Part shown: positions 7,934 to 16,335 of the stretch, in pieces
How positions within the stretch are numbered: position 1 is the first letter of the stretch
Layout of the letters: every line of letters begins with the position of its first letter
The notes under the pieces: model-generated
Told to the model about the DNA's origin: nothing
Seen by the model: only the letters and a program-made list of their open reading frames with translations
Database searches by the model: none
Program-made: the position numbers and the translations under genes
Assembly: GCA_003216755.1 (NCBI GenBank)
Contig: QCIJ01000005.1
Span: 30,637 to 94,636 of the forward strand
Length of the DNA: 64,000 bases
Reading direction: 5' to 3'
Origin: Prochlorococcus sp. AG-402-K22
Lineage (GTDB): Bacteria; Cyanobacteriota; Cyanobacteriia; PCC-6307; Cyanobiaceae

Positions 7934-8254
7934 ATGAATTCATCTCTCCCAGTTTTATCTGTAAATCTACTACCTCCAGACAAATTATATTGTGATTTTA
8001 GTTATTGGAGTTCTTTGTTCTCTCAGGATATGCAAATTTTATGGGATAGAGCTCATGGGGTACCTTTAGAAAAACTGCCAAAAGGGGTTTCTGATATTAT
8101 TTTTCCGTATTTATTGCTTGCACTTTCAGACTATAAGACTTCTCAAATAAATAAAATGAATGGAATAGGATTAGATAATCTATTAAGCCTTTGGTTTGAT
8201 AAGTACTTATTAAATAAAAATGGTTACTTCGAGCTAATAAAAAATAATTTTTAA
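7934..8254 (+). CDS. Hypothetical protein, 106 aa
   Basis: The frame is open from 7817, but the ATG at 7934 (MNSSLPVLSVNLLPPDKLY) gives the more protein-like product, because the upstream 39 residues are low in complexity. The product is soluble, rich in aromatic and leucine residues, with no recognised domain. It follows the ribbon-helix-helix-like gene by 130 bases in the same direction, so the two may be co-transcribed. Confidence 0.5.
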   Translation: MNSSLPVLSVNLLPPDKLYCDFSYWSSLFSQDMQILWDRAHGVPLEKLPKGVSDIIFPYLLLALSDYKTSQINKMNGIGLDNLLSLWFDKYLLNKNGYFELIKNNF

Positions 8255-8288
8255 AAAAAATAAGCTCTTTGAAGATCAAAAGTAATTT

Positions 8289-8546
8289 CTACAAAAATTT
8301 ATAGCGTCTAAAAATTTTTTTAAGTGATTCTTTTCTCATTGGCACATCAATAAGTCTTGCTATAAATAAATTAAATGGTTTGATGATGATTTCTTTAAAT
8401 TTCTTATTAGCAAATATGTGAATTGTTGTTTTGATAATGATAACCAGGAGAGATATAAAATTAAGAAAAGCAAGATAAATGAAATTTAATTCAAAGACTA
8501 TGATCTTGATATTAAATCTATTATTTTGCTTGTTTATTTTTATTAT
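8289..8546 (-). pseudogene. Membrane-protein-like reading frame with no usual start codon
   Basis: An 85-codon frame ending in TAG at 8289-8291. It encodes a hydrophobic stretch (FIYLAFLNFISLLVIIIKTT), then a basic tail ending KKIFRRYKFL, which looks like a real small membrane protein. The upstream in-frame stop is at 8547-8549, and no ATG, GTG or TTG occurs before a GTG near the C-terminus. It is either a decayed gene that has lost its start or a gene that uses ATT/ATA. Related strains would decide. Confidence 0.35.
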
Positions 8547-8659
8547 TTAATTTTTTAGTCTTTATTCATTATTTTTTTGCAAATTTCAAAAATTAATATT
8601 CAAATTTGATTGACTTTTATTGTTAATGCAATGATAATGACAAAAATAAATTTTATATT

Positions 8660-8833
8660 GTGAATCCTCTTTCAGATACTTTTGATGATTTTATTGATGA
8701 TCTACTTTCTTCCGATGTTTATTTGTTGAAAGGGGAACTTGATTTTCTGCTTATGCAACATTTATTTAATTCTATAGATTTGAAGATTATAAATAAAACT
8801 GAAATTGAAGATGGCGAATCATTAGCTGCTTAA
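8660..8833 (+). CDS. Acidic small protein, 57 aa
   Basis: A GTG-started ORF ending in TAA at 8833. The product is acidic (opening NPLSDTFDDFIDDLLSSD) with a likely amphipathic helix in the middle (VYLLKGELDFLLMQHLF). No signal or membrane segment, no recognised family. It is followed six bases later by a second small ORF and then a terminator-like hairpin, which suggests a two-gene transcript. Confidence 0.5.
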   Translation: MNPLSDTFDDFIDDLLSSDVYLLKGELDFLLMQHLFNSIDLKIINKTEIEDGESLAA

Positions 8834-8839
8834 TTTTTT

Positions 8840-8950
8840 ATGAAATTTTTTTATGAAAAGTTTTGGGTTCCAGTTTTTGGTTATATTTTATCAAAATTTG
8901 TTTTTTTAATAGAAGGTAAAAAACAAGAATCTAAAAATAAAAAAAAATAG
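8840..8950 (+). CDS. Small membrane-associated peptide, 36 aa
   Basis: ATG at 8840, TAG at 8950. An aromatic-rich hydrophobic segment (FYEKFWVPVFGYILSKFVFLI) is followed by a strongly basic tail (GKKQESKNKKK). It starts six bases after the stop of the 57-residue ORF and ends 12 bases before a U-tailed hairpin. The compact arrangement supports expression; function unknown. Confidence 0.45.
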   Translation: MKFFYEKFWVPVFGYILSKFVFLIEGKKQESKNKKK

Positions 8951-8962
8951 ATTATCTACTTT

Positions 8963-8984
8963 ATACCTTTATAAGGTATTTTTT
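8963..8984 (+). terminator. Intrinsic terminator after two small ORFs
   Basis: ATACCTT and AAGGTAT form a perfect 7-bp stem around a three-base TAT loop, followed directly by six T residues on the plus strand. It is placed 12 bases after the small-ORF stop at 8950, as expected for a rho-independent terminator. The stem is short and AT-rich. Confidence 0.5.
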
Positions 8985-9092
8985 AATACATAATTCAAGT
9001 CAATATATTTTGATAACAACAAAAGATGTACTTTAAATTTATGTATAAACGCATGGTTGAGATATAAAATAATTGCTTTTTAGCAAATTTAA

Positions 9093-9272
9093 ATGAACAA
9101 AAATAATATGTTGAAGCCATATACAGTGCATTACCGTGATTTTCAAAACATAAGATTAGAAAATTGTTTTTATGCTTTTGACGCTTACGAGGCTAGAACA
9201 CTTGCAATGGAATTTAATAAGTATATAAATGAGCATCCAAACAGTATAGACCTTATAAGATGCGAAAAATGA
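9093..9272 (+). CDS. Hypothetical protein, 59 aa
   Basis: ATG at 9093 to TGA at 9272; an internal ATG at codon 6 is an alternative start. The soluble product has YTVHYRDFQNIRLENCFYA then an Ala/Arg helix (AYEARTLAMEFNKYINEH) and ends in a charged tail with one Cys. Its composition is that of a normal folded protein. It is convergent with urtE and closes the small-gene stretch; no family recognised. Confidence 0.55.
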   Translation: MNKNNMLKPYTVHYRDFQNIRLENCFYAFDAYEARTLAMEFNKYINEHPNSIDLIRCEK

Positions 9273-9304
9273 ATAAAAGTTTTTAGTAATCTAAAATAAT
9301 TTAA

Positions 9305-10015
9305 TTAAACACTTAAGAACTTATCTATAACTGCTTGACTCAACTCACTAGTATTTCCACTAGCAACAATACCTCCGCGTTGCATCGCATAATATCTATT
9401 GGCTTGTCTTACAAAATGCAAGTGTTGTTCAACTAATAAAACACCAATTCCTGTATCTCTAATTATCTGGTTAATTGCATTTTCAATGTCTAAAACTATA
9501 TTCGGCTGAATACCTTCCGTTGGCTCGTCAAGTAATAGAAGTTGAGGTTTGCCCAGCAATGCTCTTGCAATAGCTAATTGCTGTTGTTGCCCTCCACTAA
9601 GATCTCCTCCTTTCCTTTGAAGAAAATCTTTTAAAATTGGGAAGAGATCATAAATAAATGGATCTATTTTATTGTTCTTAGATAATCCACCTGGAAGAGA
9701 CTCCATTCCTAACATAAGATTCTCTTCAACTGATAGATATGGAATAATTTCTCTCCCTTGAGGAACGTAAGCCATTCCTTTCCTAGCCCTCTGATGAGGT
9801 GCTTTTCTATTGATATTTTCACCAATCAAATAAATATCGCCTTTTTTTTGTTTCAACAAACCAATTAGTGATTTCAATAAAGTTGTTTTGCCAACTCCAT
9901 TTCTTCCAATCAAACAAACCATTTCTCCTGAATTAACATTTAAATCTACATCTCTAAGAATATGACTCTCGCCATAATAAGTATTTAATGATTTTATTTC
10001 GAGTAAATTTTCCAT
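9305..10015 (-). CDS. urtE: Urea ABC transporter ATP-binding protein UrtE
   Basis: One of the two ATPases of the urea importer, closest to LivF. Residues 37-44 are the Walker A GRNGVGKT, LSGGQQQQ is the signature, LLLLDEP is Walker B and VEQHL carries the switch histidine. Its 236 residues are typical of this group. It is the last gene of urtABCDE, two bases after urtD, in the order found in other cyanobacteria. The complex sits on the inner face of the cytoplasmic membrane. Confidence 0.95.
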   Translation of the reverse strand: MENLLEIKSLNTYYGESHILRDVDLNVNSGEMVCLIGRNGVGKTTLLKSLIGLLKQKKGDIYLIGENINRKAPHQRARKGMAYVPQGREIIPYLSVEENLMLGMESLPGGLSKNNKIDPFIYDLFPILKDFLQRKGGDLSGGQQQQLAIARALLGKPQLLLLDEPTEGIQPNIVLDIENAINQIIRDTGIGVLLVEQHLHFVRQANRYYAMQRGGIVASGNTSELSQAVIDKFLSV

Positions 10016-10017
10016 AA

Positions 10018-10767
10018 CTAGTCCTCAGGTCTTCCTAAATAAACATCAATAACTTTTTTGTCTTTTTGTATGGTTTCCATCGTTCCCTCACATAATACTG
10101 TGCCCTGATTTAATACTGAAACATTACTATCAAGTCTTCTTATAAATTCCATATCGTGATCTATTACCACTACGGTATTTTCTCCTGATAAAGATTTTAA
10201 TAAATCAGCTGTAAGGTCAGTTTCTTCATCAGTTAAACCAGCAACAGGTTCATCTACTAACATTAAATCTGGCTTCTGTCCTACTAACATGGCTATTTCG
10301 AGCCATTGTTTTTGGCCATGTGATAAAGAACCAGCTTTAGAATCAACTTTTTGAGCTAAATTAACAATCTTCATAAGACGTTCAATCTCATTAAGCTGCT
10401 CATCCTTAATACTCTTATCTATAAGGTTTAAGGGACTTTTAGGAGTTGTCACCGATATTTCAAGATTTTCTTTAACTGTTAGATTTTCAAAGATTCTTGG
10501 ACTTTGGAACTTTCTTCCAACTCCAAGTCTGGCTATTTTATATTCTTTTCTACCTACTAAAGATTTTCCTTTAAATATTACTTCACCTTTTGTTGGCTTA
10601 ACCTTTCCAGTTATTACATCAAGAAATGTTGTTTTGCCTGCGCCGTTGGGTCCTATTACAGCTCTTAATTCTCCTTTCTTTAAATTTAAATTAAGTTTGT
10701 TGAGAGCTAAAAAACCCTCGAAACTAACAGTAATATCTATTAAATTTAGAAGATATTTATTATTCAT
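10018..10767 (-). CDS. urtD: Urea ABC transporter ATP-binding protein UrtD
   Basis: The LivG-like ATPase of the urea importer, 249 residues. Walker A GPNGAGKT at 39-46, signature LSHGQKQ (as usual for this branch, with His in place of Gly), Walker B LMLVDEP and a C-terminal DHDMEFI. It overlaps urtC by eight bases and is followed by urtE after two, so the ATPases and permease are probably translated together. Confidence 0.95.
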   Translation of the reverse strand: MNNKYLLNLIDITVSFEGFLALNKLNLNLKKGELRAVIGPNGAGKTTFLDVITGKVKPTKGEVIFKGKSLVGRKEYKIARLGVGRKFQSPRIFENLTVKENLEISVTTPKSPLNLIDKSIKDEQLNEIERLMKIVNLAQKVDSKAGSLSHGQKQWLEIAMLVGQKPDLMLVDEPVAGLTDEETDLTADLLKSLSGENTVVVIDHDMEFIRRLDSNVSVLNQGTVLCEGTMETIQKDKKVIDVYLGRPED

Positions 10768-11890
10768 TATTCCCCTCCTTATTGTTAACTTCTAAACTTG
10801 GATAGGTTTCAATCTTCCTTTTCAAACCAAATCTTTGAAGAAGATTCCTAGGACCATCTCCTTGAATCCACCCTAAAACTCCTTCTGGCAGAGCTGTGAC
10901 AACTAAGATAAATAACCCTCCTTGAATAAACATCCAGCTAGCAGGTAAAGCTTCACTTACTAGACTTTTTGCATAGTTGATGAAAACTGCTCCTAGTATT
11001 GCTCCCAATAAAGTTCCTCTCCCTCCAACTGCAACCCATATAACCATTTCTATAGAAAAGGGAACTGTCATAAATTGAGGTGAGACTATTCCAGACTGAA
11101 CAGTATATAAAGCTCCCGAAATTCCAGCGAGACCTCCAGCAATAGAAAATATTATCGTCTTAAATATCACTGGATTGTATCCTGTAAACCTAACTCGTGG
11201 TTCATCATCTCTGATTCCTATAAGAATATTCCCAAATCGCCCTTTAACTACCCACTTTGCAAAAAACCATGCTGCTATTACTAGTATGGAAGTCACCCAA
11301 AAAAATAGTCTTTGCATGGACTCAGAACCTACCATCTGACCAAATAATTGTGTTACATCTGTTTTTAATCCATTTGTTCCGTTAATAAGTTTTTGTTGCC
11401 CATTAAAGAAATTAAAGAATACAAGAAGAGAAGCTTGAGTAAGTATAGAAAAATAAACCCCTTTGATTCTATTCCTGAAAACAAGAAATCCAAGCATTCC
11501 TGCGACTAATGCAGGTATAACCCAGATGGCAAATAAACTAAATATTGGGGATCTAAATGGCTCCCAGAAGAAAGGTAAATTATCAACTCCATAAAGTCCA
11601 AAGAATTCTGGAATATTGTTTGGGAATTCAGAAGAGCTTGTTATTTGTAGATACATTGCTGCACAGTAACCTCCAAGGGCAAAAAATATACCTTGTCCTA
11701 AGCTAAGTAGGCCAGTAAAACCCCAAATTAGATCAACTCCAAGAGCTACTATTGCTAGGGATAAATATCTACCAAGAAGATTTAGTCTGAATACAGGAAG
11801 TATTTCTGGCGCCGCTATGACGAAAGCAATTATTACAACCCAAACAATAAAAGTTGTTTTTTTGCTTAGTTTTAAATTTTTAAATTCCAT
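10760..11890 (-). CDS. urtC: Urea ABC transporter permease UrtC
   Basis: A LivM-type permease, 376 residues with about ten hydrophobic segments. The conserved permease loop GIRDDEPRVRFTGYNP and the GLLSLGQGIFFALGGY segment are typical. Together with UrtB it forms the membrane channel for urea. Its start shares a base with the urtB stop, and its end overlaps urtD. Confidence 0.95.
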   Translation of the reverse strand: MEFKNLKLSKKTTFIVWVVIIAFVIAAPEILPVFRLNLLGRYLSLAIVALGVDLIWGFTGLLSLGQGIFFALGGYCAAMYLQITSSSEFPNNIPEFFGLYGVDNLPFFWEPFRSPIFSLFAIWVIPALVAGMLGFLVFRNRIKGVYFSILTQASLLVFFNFFNGQQKLINGTNGLKTDVTQLFGQMVGSESMQRLFFWVTSILVIAAWFFAKWVVKGRFGNILIGIRDDEPRVRFTGYNPVIFKTIIFSIAGGLAGISGALYTVQSGIVSPQFMTVPFSIEMVIWVAVGGRGTLLGAILGAVFINYAKSLVSEALPASWMFIQGGLFILVVTALPEGVLGWIQGDGPRNLLQRFGLKRKIETYPSLEVNNKEGNNE

Positions 11891-13044
11891 TAACTTTCAA
11901 CCATCCTACCTTTTTGAGGAAATAAACCTGTAGGTTTAAATTGTAAAAATATAACTATTAATGCAAATATCATTACCCTTGCCATACTTGTCGTTGCAAA
12001 AAAGTTGATTGTGTTTGAAAGAGGTAAAGGCATATCTGGCCAAATAGATAAAAGTCTACCAGCGCCAATTAAATCAGTCATAATACCTATTCCAAAGGAA
12101 GCAAATACTGTTCCTAATAAATTTCCTACTCCTCCAAGAACTACAACCATAAAGCATCCAACTATATAGTTACCTCCAACATTTGGTCCAACAGATCCTA
12201 GTAGTGATACTGCAACCCCTGCTACTCCTGCCAATCCAGAACCAATTCCAAAAGTAAGGACGTCAACTTTTTCTGTTGAAATGCCAAGACAATCACTCAT
12301 TTCTCTATTTTGAGTTACTGCTCTTATTCGCATTCCCCATGCACTTTGATTAAGAAATAATGTTATCGCTATTACAGAAATCAGTGTAATTATAATTATC
12401 ATTAATCTTGTCTTTGGGAAGGCCGTTCCAAGAATTTCAACCTGACCTCTCATCCATGCTGGAGCTGTTACATCAACATTTCTAGCGCTTGCTCTACTAA
12501 GTTTACTTACCGAAGAAGAAATCAAGTTACCAGTTAGAACTCCAGTTAAAGCAGCAAATATCCAAGAACTAAATTTGAAATATTTGAAATTGATTGATTC
12601 TTTTATTTTTAAAGGAAATGTTGCTGGTAAAAATAAACCAATTATTAGACTTATAACCAAACCCGTACCATAGGCTAAAGGCACACTTCTAACGAACTGT
12701 TGAAGGATTAAGCTTACTCCCCATGTTGCGAGTAAAGTTTCTAGAGGACTTCCATATAATTTTCTAATCACTGTTTTTTCTAAAAGTATTCCGACTATTC
12801 CGCTTACAATAAATGCTAGAAAAATTGAAACTATAACGTATGCGTCATAGTATGGTTTTAATAATGGAAGTTTGAAAATTAGTTGGGTTACATATGTAGT
12901 GTAGGCTCCAAGCATCATTAGTTCACCATGAGCAAGGTTAATTACACCCATCAAACCAAATACAATAGCTAATCCTAATGCAGCTACAAGTAAAACTGAT
13001 CCAATCGCCACACCGTTAAATAGACTATCAAGAAGCAATTCCAA
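11890..13044 (-). CDS. urtB: Urea ABC transporter permease UrtB
   Basis: A LivH-type permease of 384 residues with many membrane spans. It carries FGLMGVINLAHGELMMLGAY near the N-terminus and the cytoplasmic coupling region RAVTQNREMSDCLGI that contacts the ATPases. It pairs with UrtC. The gene begins 81 bases after urtA, with a strong stem-loop in that gap that may adjust the amount of permease message relative to the binding protein. Confidence 0.95.
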   Translation of the reverse strand: MELLLDSLFNGVAIGSVLLVAALGLAIVFGLMGVINLAHGELMMLGAYTTYVTQLIFKLPLLKPYYDAYVIVSIFLAFIVSGIVGILLEKTVIRKLYGSPLETLLATWGVSLILQQFVRSVPLAYGTGLVISLIIGLFLPATFPLKIKESINFKYFKFSSWIFAALTGVLTGNLISSSVSKLSRASARNVDVTAPAWMRGQVEILGTAFPKTRLMIIIITLISVIAITLFLNQSAWGMRIRAVTQNREMSDCLGISTEKVDVLTFGIGSGLAGVAGVAVSLLGSVGPNVGGNYIVGCFMVVVLGGVGNLLGTVFASFGIGIMTDLIGAGRLLSIWPDMPLPLSNTINFFATTSMARVMIFALIVIFLQFKPTGLFPQKGRMVES

Positions 13045-13076
13045 TTTAAAAGAAAAATATTATGGTGGATATAAGA

Positions 13077-13099
13077 AGAGGAGGCATAAAGCCTCCTCT
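13077..13099. terminator. Stem-loop between urtA and urtB
   Basis: AGAGGAGGC and GCCTCCTCT form a perfect, GC-rich 9-bp stem around a five-base loop, striking in such AT-rich DNA. In the operon's direction no U-tract follows, so a full terminator is unlikely; it more probably protects the urtA message 3' end or attenuates read-through, as is common after binding-protein genes. On the plus strand six T residues follow after AGA. Confidence 0.7.
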
Positions 13100-13125
13100 A
13101 GATTTTTTAAGACTAAGCATTGAAA

Positions 13126-14415
13126 TTAAAGCTTATATCTTTCTCCTTTAGATGGGTCTGTCCAGTCACATGCATATCCTTTGGAACTTGGTTCAAATTG
13201 GTTCCATGCTTGTGGGTATACAACTCCATCAGTTTCTTCAAGAATCTCGAATCCACCTTCTGGCTTAATTAAACCAATTCTTACTGTTTGAGCAAGGTGA
13301 TGGTTCGGCATAACTTCAACTGGTCCTTGAGGTGCGTCAAATTTTTGACCTACAAGAGCTTCCCTTACAGCACTGTTCTCAAATGTACCAGCATCCTCTA
13401 CGGCTTGTTTCCATAAATAAACCATGTTGTATGCAGACTCTTGTGGATCAGCAACTACTCTGTCGCTACCATAGAGAGCTTTGAAATCAGCTGCAAATTT
13501 CTTAGATTCAGGAGTATCAATAGACATCATGTAGTTCCAAGCTCCATAGTGACCCTCTAAAAATTCAGGTCCAATAGTGCTTATTTCTTCCTCTGCAATT
13601 GAATAGTTCATAACATAATATCCATTGCTTGGAGTAATTCCCGCATCCTGAATTTGCTTAAAGAAAGCAACGTTCTGGTCACCATTAAGTGTGTTGATAA
13701 TTACTCCACCGCCAGTTGGTGCTAAGGCTTTCTTGATCTTAGAAATGATAGGAGCAACTTCAGTATTTCCTAAAGGTAAATAATCTTCACCTACAACTGT
13801 TCCACCAAGAGATTTAAGTTGTTCTTTGGTAATTGTATTTGATGTTCTTGGGAAAACGTAGTCTGAACCAACTAAGAAAAATGGTTTTCCGGCTGCAGGA
13901 GACCTCTTGAACATGAAGTCAGTTGCTGGTTCTGATTGTTGGTTTGGTGAGGCACCAGTATAGAAAATGTTGTTTGAACATTCCTGTGCTTCGTACTGAA
14001 TGGGATAGTAAAGGAATGCATCTTTTGATTCATAAACAGGTAGCATTGCCTTTCTACTAGCAGAAGTCCATCCACCAAAGACAACGGGTACACCATCTTG
14101 ATCGATTAACTTTTTAGATTTCTCAGCAAATGTTGGCCAATCAGAAGCTCCATCTTCTACGATGTATTCAATTTTGTAGCTTTTGCCGTCTACAGTTACA
14201 CCGCCAGCAGCGTTGATTTCTGCAATAGCCATTTTTTCAGTATCAACAAGAGTTGATTCAGATATAGCCATTGTTCCTGAAAGGGAATGTAAAATGCCAA
14301 CAGTAACAGTGTCATCGAAACTTCCGGAAGTACTTGAACCTCCTCCACATGAAGTTGCGGTAACGGCTAGAGAGGCAGTAGCTAAGCCTGCCAAAATACG
14401 CCTTGAAATTCTCAT
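13126..14415 (-). CDS. urtA: Urea ABC transporter substrate-binding lipoprotein UrtA
   Basis: The periplasmic urea receptor, 429 residues, of the Leu/Ile/Val-type binding-protein class. The N-terminus has basic RISRR, a hydrophobic stretch and a lipobox-like VTATSC with Cys23 as the probable lipidated residue. The mature part keeps family segments such as TVGILHSLSGTMAISE and VVFGGWTSASRKAM. It is the promoter-proximal gene of urtABCDE, follows ureG after 134 bases, and has an NtcA-like site upstream. Confidence 0.96.
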   Translation of the reverse strand: MRISRRILAGLATASLAVTATSCGGGSSTSGSFDDTVTVGILHSLSGTMAISESTLVDTEKMAIAEINAAGGVTVDGKSYKIEYIVEDGASDWPTFAEKSKKLIDQDGVPVVFGGWTSASRKAMLPVYESKDAFLYYPIQYEAQECSNNIFYTGASPNQQSEPATDFMFKRSPAAGKPFFLVGSDYVFPRTSNTITKEQLKSLGGTVVGEDYLPLGNTEVAPIISKIKKALAPTGGGVIINTLNGDQNVAFFKQIQDAGITPSNGYYVMNYSIAEEEISTIGPEFLEGHYGAWNYMMSIDTPESKKFAADFKALYGSDRVVADPQESAYNMVYLWKQAVEDAGTFENSAVREALVGQKFDAPQGPVEVMPNHHLAQTVRIGLIKPEGGFEILEETDGVVYPQAWNQFEPSSKGYACDWTDPSKGERYKL

Positions 14416-14490
14416 GAATTAGGATAAATTAGGTAATTAACCCTCATTAGGGGGATAAAATAAAAGTTATTAACGAGTGAGATTTAGTTT

Positions 14491-14506
14491 TGTAGCAATA
14501 GTAACA
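14491..14506 (-). promoter_or_regulatory. Candidate NtcA box for urtA
   Basis: On the minus strand TGTTACTATTGCTACA fits the NtcA consensus TGTA-N8-TACA except for one base. About 19 bases further, at 14472-14467, lies TAATAA, a plausible -10 element, giving the spacing of NtcA-activated promoters; the urtA ATG is 51 bases beyond. NtcA activates nitrogen-scavenging genes under nitrogen limitation, which suits urea uptake. Confidence 0.6.
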
Positions 14507-14549
14507 TTTTGTTGAATCCAAGATAAAAACTTAGGGTTTTTTAGTGAAT

Positions 14550-15155
14550 TTAAAATTTTGCTATTTGAGCTTTTAAAAATTGAGTTATTTCTTCAACTCC
14601 TATGCCGCTACTAAGGTTGGTAAAAAACCAAGGTTTCCCTTTTCTCATAAATTGCGTGTCACTTTTCATAATATTTAAATCTGCACCAACCATATCTGCT
14701 AAGTCAATTTTGTTTATTAATAATAAATCTGATCTTGTTATCCCTGGTCCCCCTTTTCTAGGAATTTTGTCTCCAGCAGATACATCAATCACGTATATTG
14801 ATAAATCTACAAGTTCTGGACTGAAACTAGATGCTAAATTATCACCTCCACTTTCTACAAAAACAAAATCTAAAGGATTATATTTATTTTCTAAATCTAA
14901 AACTGCATTTTTATTTAAGGAACAATCCTCTCTTATCGCTGTATGAGGACAACCTCCTGTTTCTACACCAATAATCCTTCCTTCCTCTAAAACTTTTTTA
15001 TTTATTAGAAAGTTAGCATCTTCTTTGGTGTAGATATCATTGGTGACAACTGCTATCTCATAATTTTTTTTCAGGCTTAAGCATAGAGTCTCTACTAATG
15101 CAGTTTTTCCTGAACCTACAGGCCCAGCAACCCCTACTCTTAATTTGCTGCTCAT
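14550..15155 (-). CDS. ureG: Urease accessory GTPase UreG
   Basis: The SIMIBI-class GTPase that energises nickel delivery to urease. The P-loop GPVGSGKT is at 11-18, followed by the UreG metal-handling [13 protein letters not shown] motif (the CPH triad) and the guanine-specificity NKIDLA. Its 201 residues are standard. It starts three bases after ureF and is the last gene of ureEFG, which points towards the transporter operon. Confidence 0.97.
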   Translation of the reverse strand: MSSKLRVGVAGPVGSGKTALVETLCLSLKKNYEIAVVTNDIYTKEDANFLINKKVLEEGRIIGVETGGCPHTAIREDCSLNKNAVLDLENKYNPLDFVFVESGGDNLASSFSPELVDLSIYVIDVSAGDKIPRKGGPGITRSDLLLINKIDLADMVGADLNIMKSDTQFMRKGKPWFFTNLSSGIGVEEITQFLKAQIAKF

Positions 15156-15158
15156 AAA

Positions 15159-15845
15159 TTAATTTCTAAAAAGTTTTGTATAGAGGTCATTATGATTTTG
15201 TTGTGCCATAGCTAAACCTACATTGCCAAAATAGATGTCATCAATTTCTTTGTCCATAATTTCTTTAGAAACTTTTGAAATTATTGCTAATAAATCTCTC
15301 TGAATTAATTGTGCTTTTGTTGAACCAATAGGAATAATTCTTAATGCTGCACTAAGTTGGTTTGCACTCCACGCGTAGAAAAAATTCTCAACCATTTCTA
15401 ACTTGGTAATTTCAAAACAATAACAAGCCCAACTCCATGCTAATGACCAGGAGCTTTTTTTATTATTTTCATATAGATATTCAAATCCAAATTCTTTGGT
15501 TAAATCAAAGAGAGATTTTGCCATTTGAAATTGTTGTTCTCTCATTTCGAGAGAGTCCTTTGATGAGAGGATCCATTTATCTAAACTCAATAGCTTTTGC
15601 AAATTACCTTTTAAATTTTTGCTGTCGTTTAACTCATTGAAAATATCAAAAAAATCTAGTAAAAGTCTTGCATCTAGTCTTATTTGACCAATTTTTAGTT
15701 CATTTATGATTAATTCCTTTACCGAATTTGAATCTTTTAAATTTTTATTATGAAGATAACTCTCCATTCCCTCCGAATAACAAAATCCTCCAACTGGTAA
15801 GTTAGGGCTTATTAATAAATATTTTAATAAGTGACTTTTACTCAT
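15159..15845 (-). CDS. ureF: Urease accessory protein UreF
   Basis: An all-helical chaperone that with UreD and UreG forms the urease activation complex. LLISPNLPVGGFCYSEGME at the N-terminus and the C-terminal region RIIPIGSTKAQ are typical. I choose the ATG at 15845 (MSKSHLLKYL): it overlaps the ureE stop by eight bases (ATGAGTAA). An in-frame ATG four codons upstream is possible. About 228 residues. Confidence 0.92.
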   Translation of the reverse strand: MSKSHLLKYLLISPNLPVGGFCYSEGMESYLHNKNLKDSNSVKELIINELKIGQIRLDARLLLDFFDIFNELNDSKNLKGNLQKLLSLDKWILSSKDSLEMREQQFQMAKSLFDLTKEFGFEYLYENNKKSSWSLAWSWACYCFEITKLEMVENFFYAWSANQLSAALRIIPIGSTKAQLIQRDLLAIISKVSKEIMDKEIDDIYFGNVGLAMAQQNHNDLYTKLFRN

Positions 15846-16287
15846 GACTATGGGCACCTTTTTCTGGGTAAAATTTTTTTTTGGTGTTTTTTACTTCAAC
15901 ATCAAAATTTTTAAGCATATTTTCAATAACGTAATCACCTTTTGTTAGAAGAATGTTTTTTTTAATTTCTACTTCTACGTGTCTATTACCTAAATGATAA
16001 GCAGTCTTAATAAGTTCAAGTTTAGATTTTGAACTTATTTCAATTAAATTTTCTGTTTTGGCAATTATCTCTACATAAAAGCTGGACTTATTGGTTAAAA
16101 GTATATCTCCATCATTTAATTTGCCGTTTCTTGGTAATTGTAAGATTATTTCTTGATCACAATCAGATAATCTTTTGCCTCGTAAGATTCTTCTTTCGTC
16201 AGAACTTAATGTAAGTTTTAAAAATGAACCTTCTTGGGGTTTTTCCTTAATCCAATCAGTTACTACAATTTGTTTATTTATTCTCAT
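15838..16287 (-). CDS. ureE: Urease accessory nickel metallochaperone UreE
   Basis: UreE delivers nickel to the urease apoenzyme. The N-terminal half is the peptide-binding-like domain (LTLSSDERRILRGKR) and the C-terminal half carries AYHLGNRHVEVEI, whose histidine is the conserved nickel ligand, and a short tail KGAHSHE. I place the start at the ATG at 16287, giving 149 residues; the frame is open to 16332 but those 15 residues lack family similarity. It diverges from ureD, with 48 bases between starts. Confidence 0.9.
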   Translation of the reverse strand: MRINKQIVVTDWIKEKPQEGSFLKLTLSSDERRILRGKRLSDCDQEIILQLPRNGKLNDGDILLTNKSSFYVEIIAKTENLIEISSKSKLELIKTAYHLGNRHVEVEIKKNILLTKGDYVIENMLKNFDVEVKNTKKKFYPEKGAHSHE

Positions 16288-16335
16288 AATCAATATTTTT
16301 AGTTGCTTTAATTTAGTAATTAAAGAAAACAATTT

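Noticed and set aside
8097..8279. 60-codon minus-strand frame overlapping the 106-aa gene
   Set aside because: Overlaps a better plus-strand frame; aromatic-rich composition typical of an AT-rich antisense shadow.
9026..9067. Short ATG frame of 13 codons (MYFKFMYKR...)
   Set aside because: Too short, no hydrophobic or motif signal and no spacing evidence.
13872..14422. Open frames within urtA on both strands
   Set aside because: They lie wholly inside a well-supported lipoprotein gene and have no domain or composition of their own.
14441..14452. CCCT-CATT-AGGG hairpin in the urtA leader
   Set aside because: A four-base stem is too weak to support as a regulatory element.
16288..16335. Possible NtcA site between ureE and ureD
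   Set aside because: The best match, GTT then TAC, has nine rather than eight spacer bases and only one good half-site; I do not support it.
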